64,000 nucleotides of DNA from Gammaproteobacteria bacterium (GTDB lineage: Bacteria; Pseudomonadota; Gammaproteobacteria; Pseudomonadales; Pseudomonadaceae), in NCBI GenBank assembly GCA_012728315.1, contig JAAYFI010000020.1, forward strand, positions 62,001-126,000, in the 5' to 3' direction. The notes under the pieces are model-generated. The model ran no database searches, had not been told where the DNA came from, and saw nothing but the letters and a program-made list of their open reading frames with translations. Of the stretch, positions 63,821 to 64,000 are shown piece by piece. Every line of letters starts with the position of its first letter. The stretch's first letter is position 1. The position numbers and the translations under genes were made by a program.

Positions 63821-64000
63821 TGGCAATTACTAGTATAATTGGTGTACTTATCACCATTGCTTGTCTTGCGTTGCTAGCCAGCCCATGGCCATTTCTAGCG
63901 CCCTTCGCAGTTGGAGGAATATTTTCAATTGCAGCACTTTATAAAAACCCGGCTTGGGGATTAATTGGTTTAGCTGCTTTAGTGCCATTTGAAGGTTTAT
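63820..64000 (+). CDS. Membrane protein, probable O-antigen ligase/polymerase (Wzy-like), 5' part only
   Basis: The window ends after 60 codons. The ATG overlaps the glycosyltransferase stop (TAATG). The visible part is hydrophobic (IGVLITIACLALLASPWPF, then APFAVGGIFSIAALYKNP, then GLIGLAALVPFEGL), the pattern of the N-terminal helices of O-antigen ligase-domain polymerases, which would be the expected missing function in this operon. The family call relies on place and hydrophobicity. Confidence 0.6.
   Translation, partial: MAITSIIGVLITIACLALLASPWPFLAPFAVGGIFSIAALYKNPAWGLIGLAALVPFEGL

Overview
The window is chromosomal DNA from a gammaproteobacterium, most likely a low-to-moderate G+C member of the Pseudomonadaceae. 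Two pieces of gene order support this. From 1 to 23580 the order is dienoyl-CoA isomerase, nhaB, dnaQ/rnhA/methyltransferase, gloB, mltD, a peptide ABC operon with two binding proteins, fabI, ppiD, hupB, lon, clpX, clpP, tig. I recall the same order in Pseudomonas aeruginosa. The second is gpsA/sixA and a GacS/PA1611-like sensor kinase lying beside fabA-fabB. FabI, ClpP (213 aa) and the FabA/FabB pair also look pseudomonad. The taxonomic call comes from recalled family sequences and synteny; no search was run.

Layout. 1-6708: a partial dienoyl-CoA isomerase, the Na+/H+ antiporter NhaB, replication/repair genes dnaQ and rnhA, glyoxalase II and the murein transglycosylase MltD. 6832-15023: the five-gene nppA1A2BCD (yejABEF-like) peptide/peptidyl-nucleoside importer and fabI. 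15084-23580: the proteostasis block ppiD-hupB-lon-clpX-clpP-tig on the minus strand. lon and clpX each have a close sigma32-type promoter match with identical spacing. 23695-26810: a phospholipase-D-type lipoprotein and hemN. 27386-32231: the branched-chain amino acid transporter braCDEFG. 32281-34755: ybiB and the tRNA thiolation relay tusDCBE. 34756-35799: an unusual gene-free kilobase holding four palindromic elements. 35800-47516: yggS, an MFS exporter, and two minus-strand runs: a MoxR/DUF58/transglutaminase/esterase operon, and a set of envelope and hydrolase genes. 47527-55276: gpsA, a three-gene TonB receptor/binding protein/histidine kinase module, and fabAB. 55359-57398: acuI and sohB. 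57709-64000: the start of an AT-rich exopolysaccharide cluster that runs off the right edge.

How the genes work together. fabI, fabA and fabB cover enoyl reduction and the unsaturated branch of fatty-acid synthesis. lon, clpXP, tig and ppiD form a folding and proteolysis unit. tusDCBE hands sulfur on for tRNA 2-thiouridine. The exopolysaccharide genes supply UDP-uronate epimerisation, priming glycosyl transfer, copolymerase, outer-membrane export, a glycosyltransferase and a probable polymerase.

The most unusual part is 34923-35690: four elements of about 100 bp in alternating orientation, with exact 411-bp periodicity between like pairs. Each has long outer arms that differ between subtypes yet stay complementary, and two inner hairpins whose stems covary while the loops always keep GGA. 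This looks like a selected RNA (or single-stranded DNA) structure and would fit an RsmA/CsrA-binding or mobile palindromic family, but I cannot name it. Other regulatory candidates are an nhaB leader that can sequester its own Shine-Dalgarno sequence, a Fur-like box before sohB, two ANR/FNR-like boxes (hemN, ybiB) and a perfect 20-bp palindrome before the MFS gene. I saw no rRNA, tRNA, CRISPR array, transposase or integrase.
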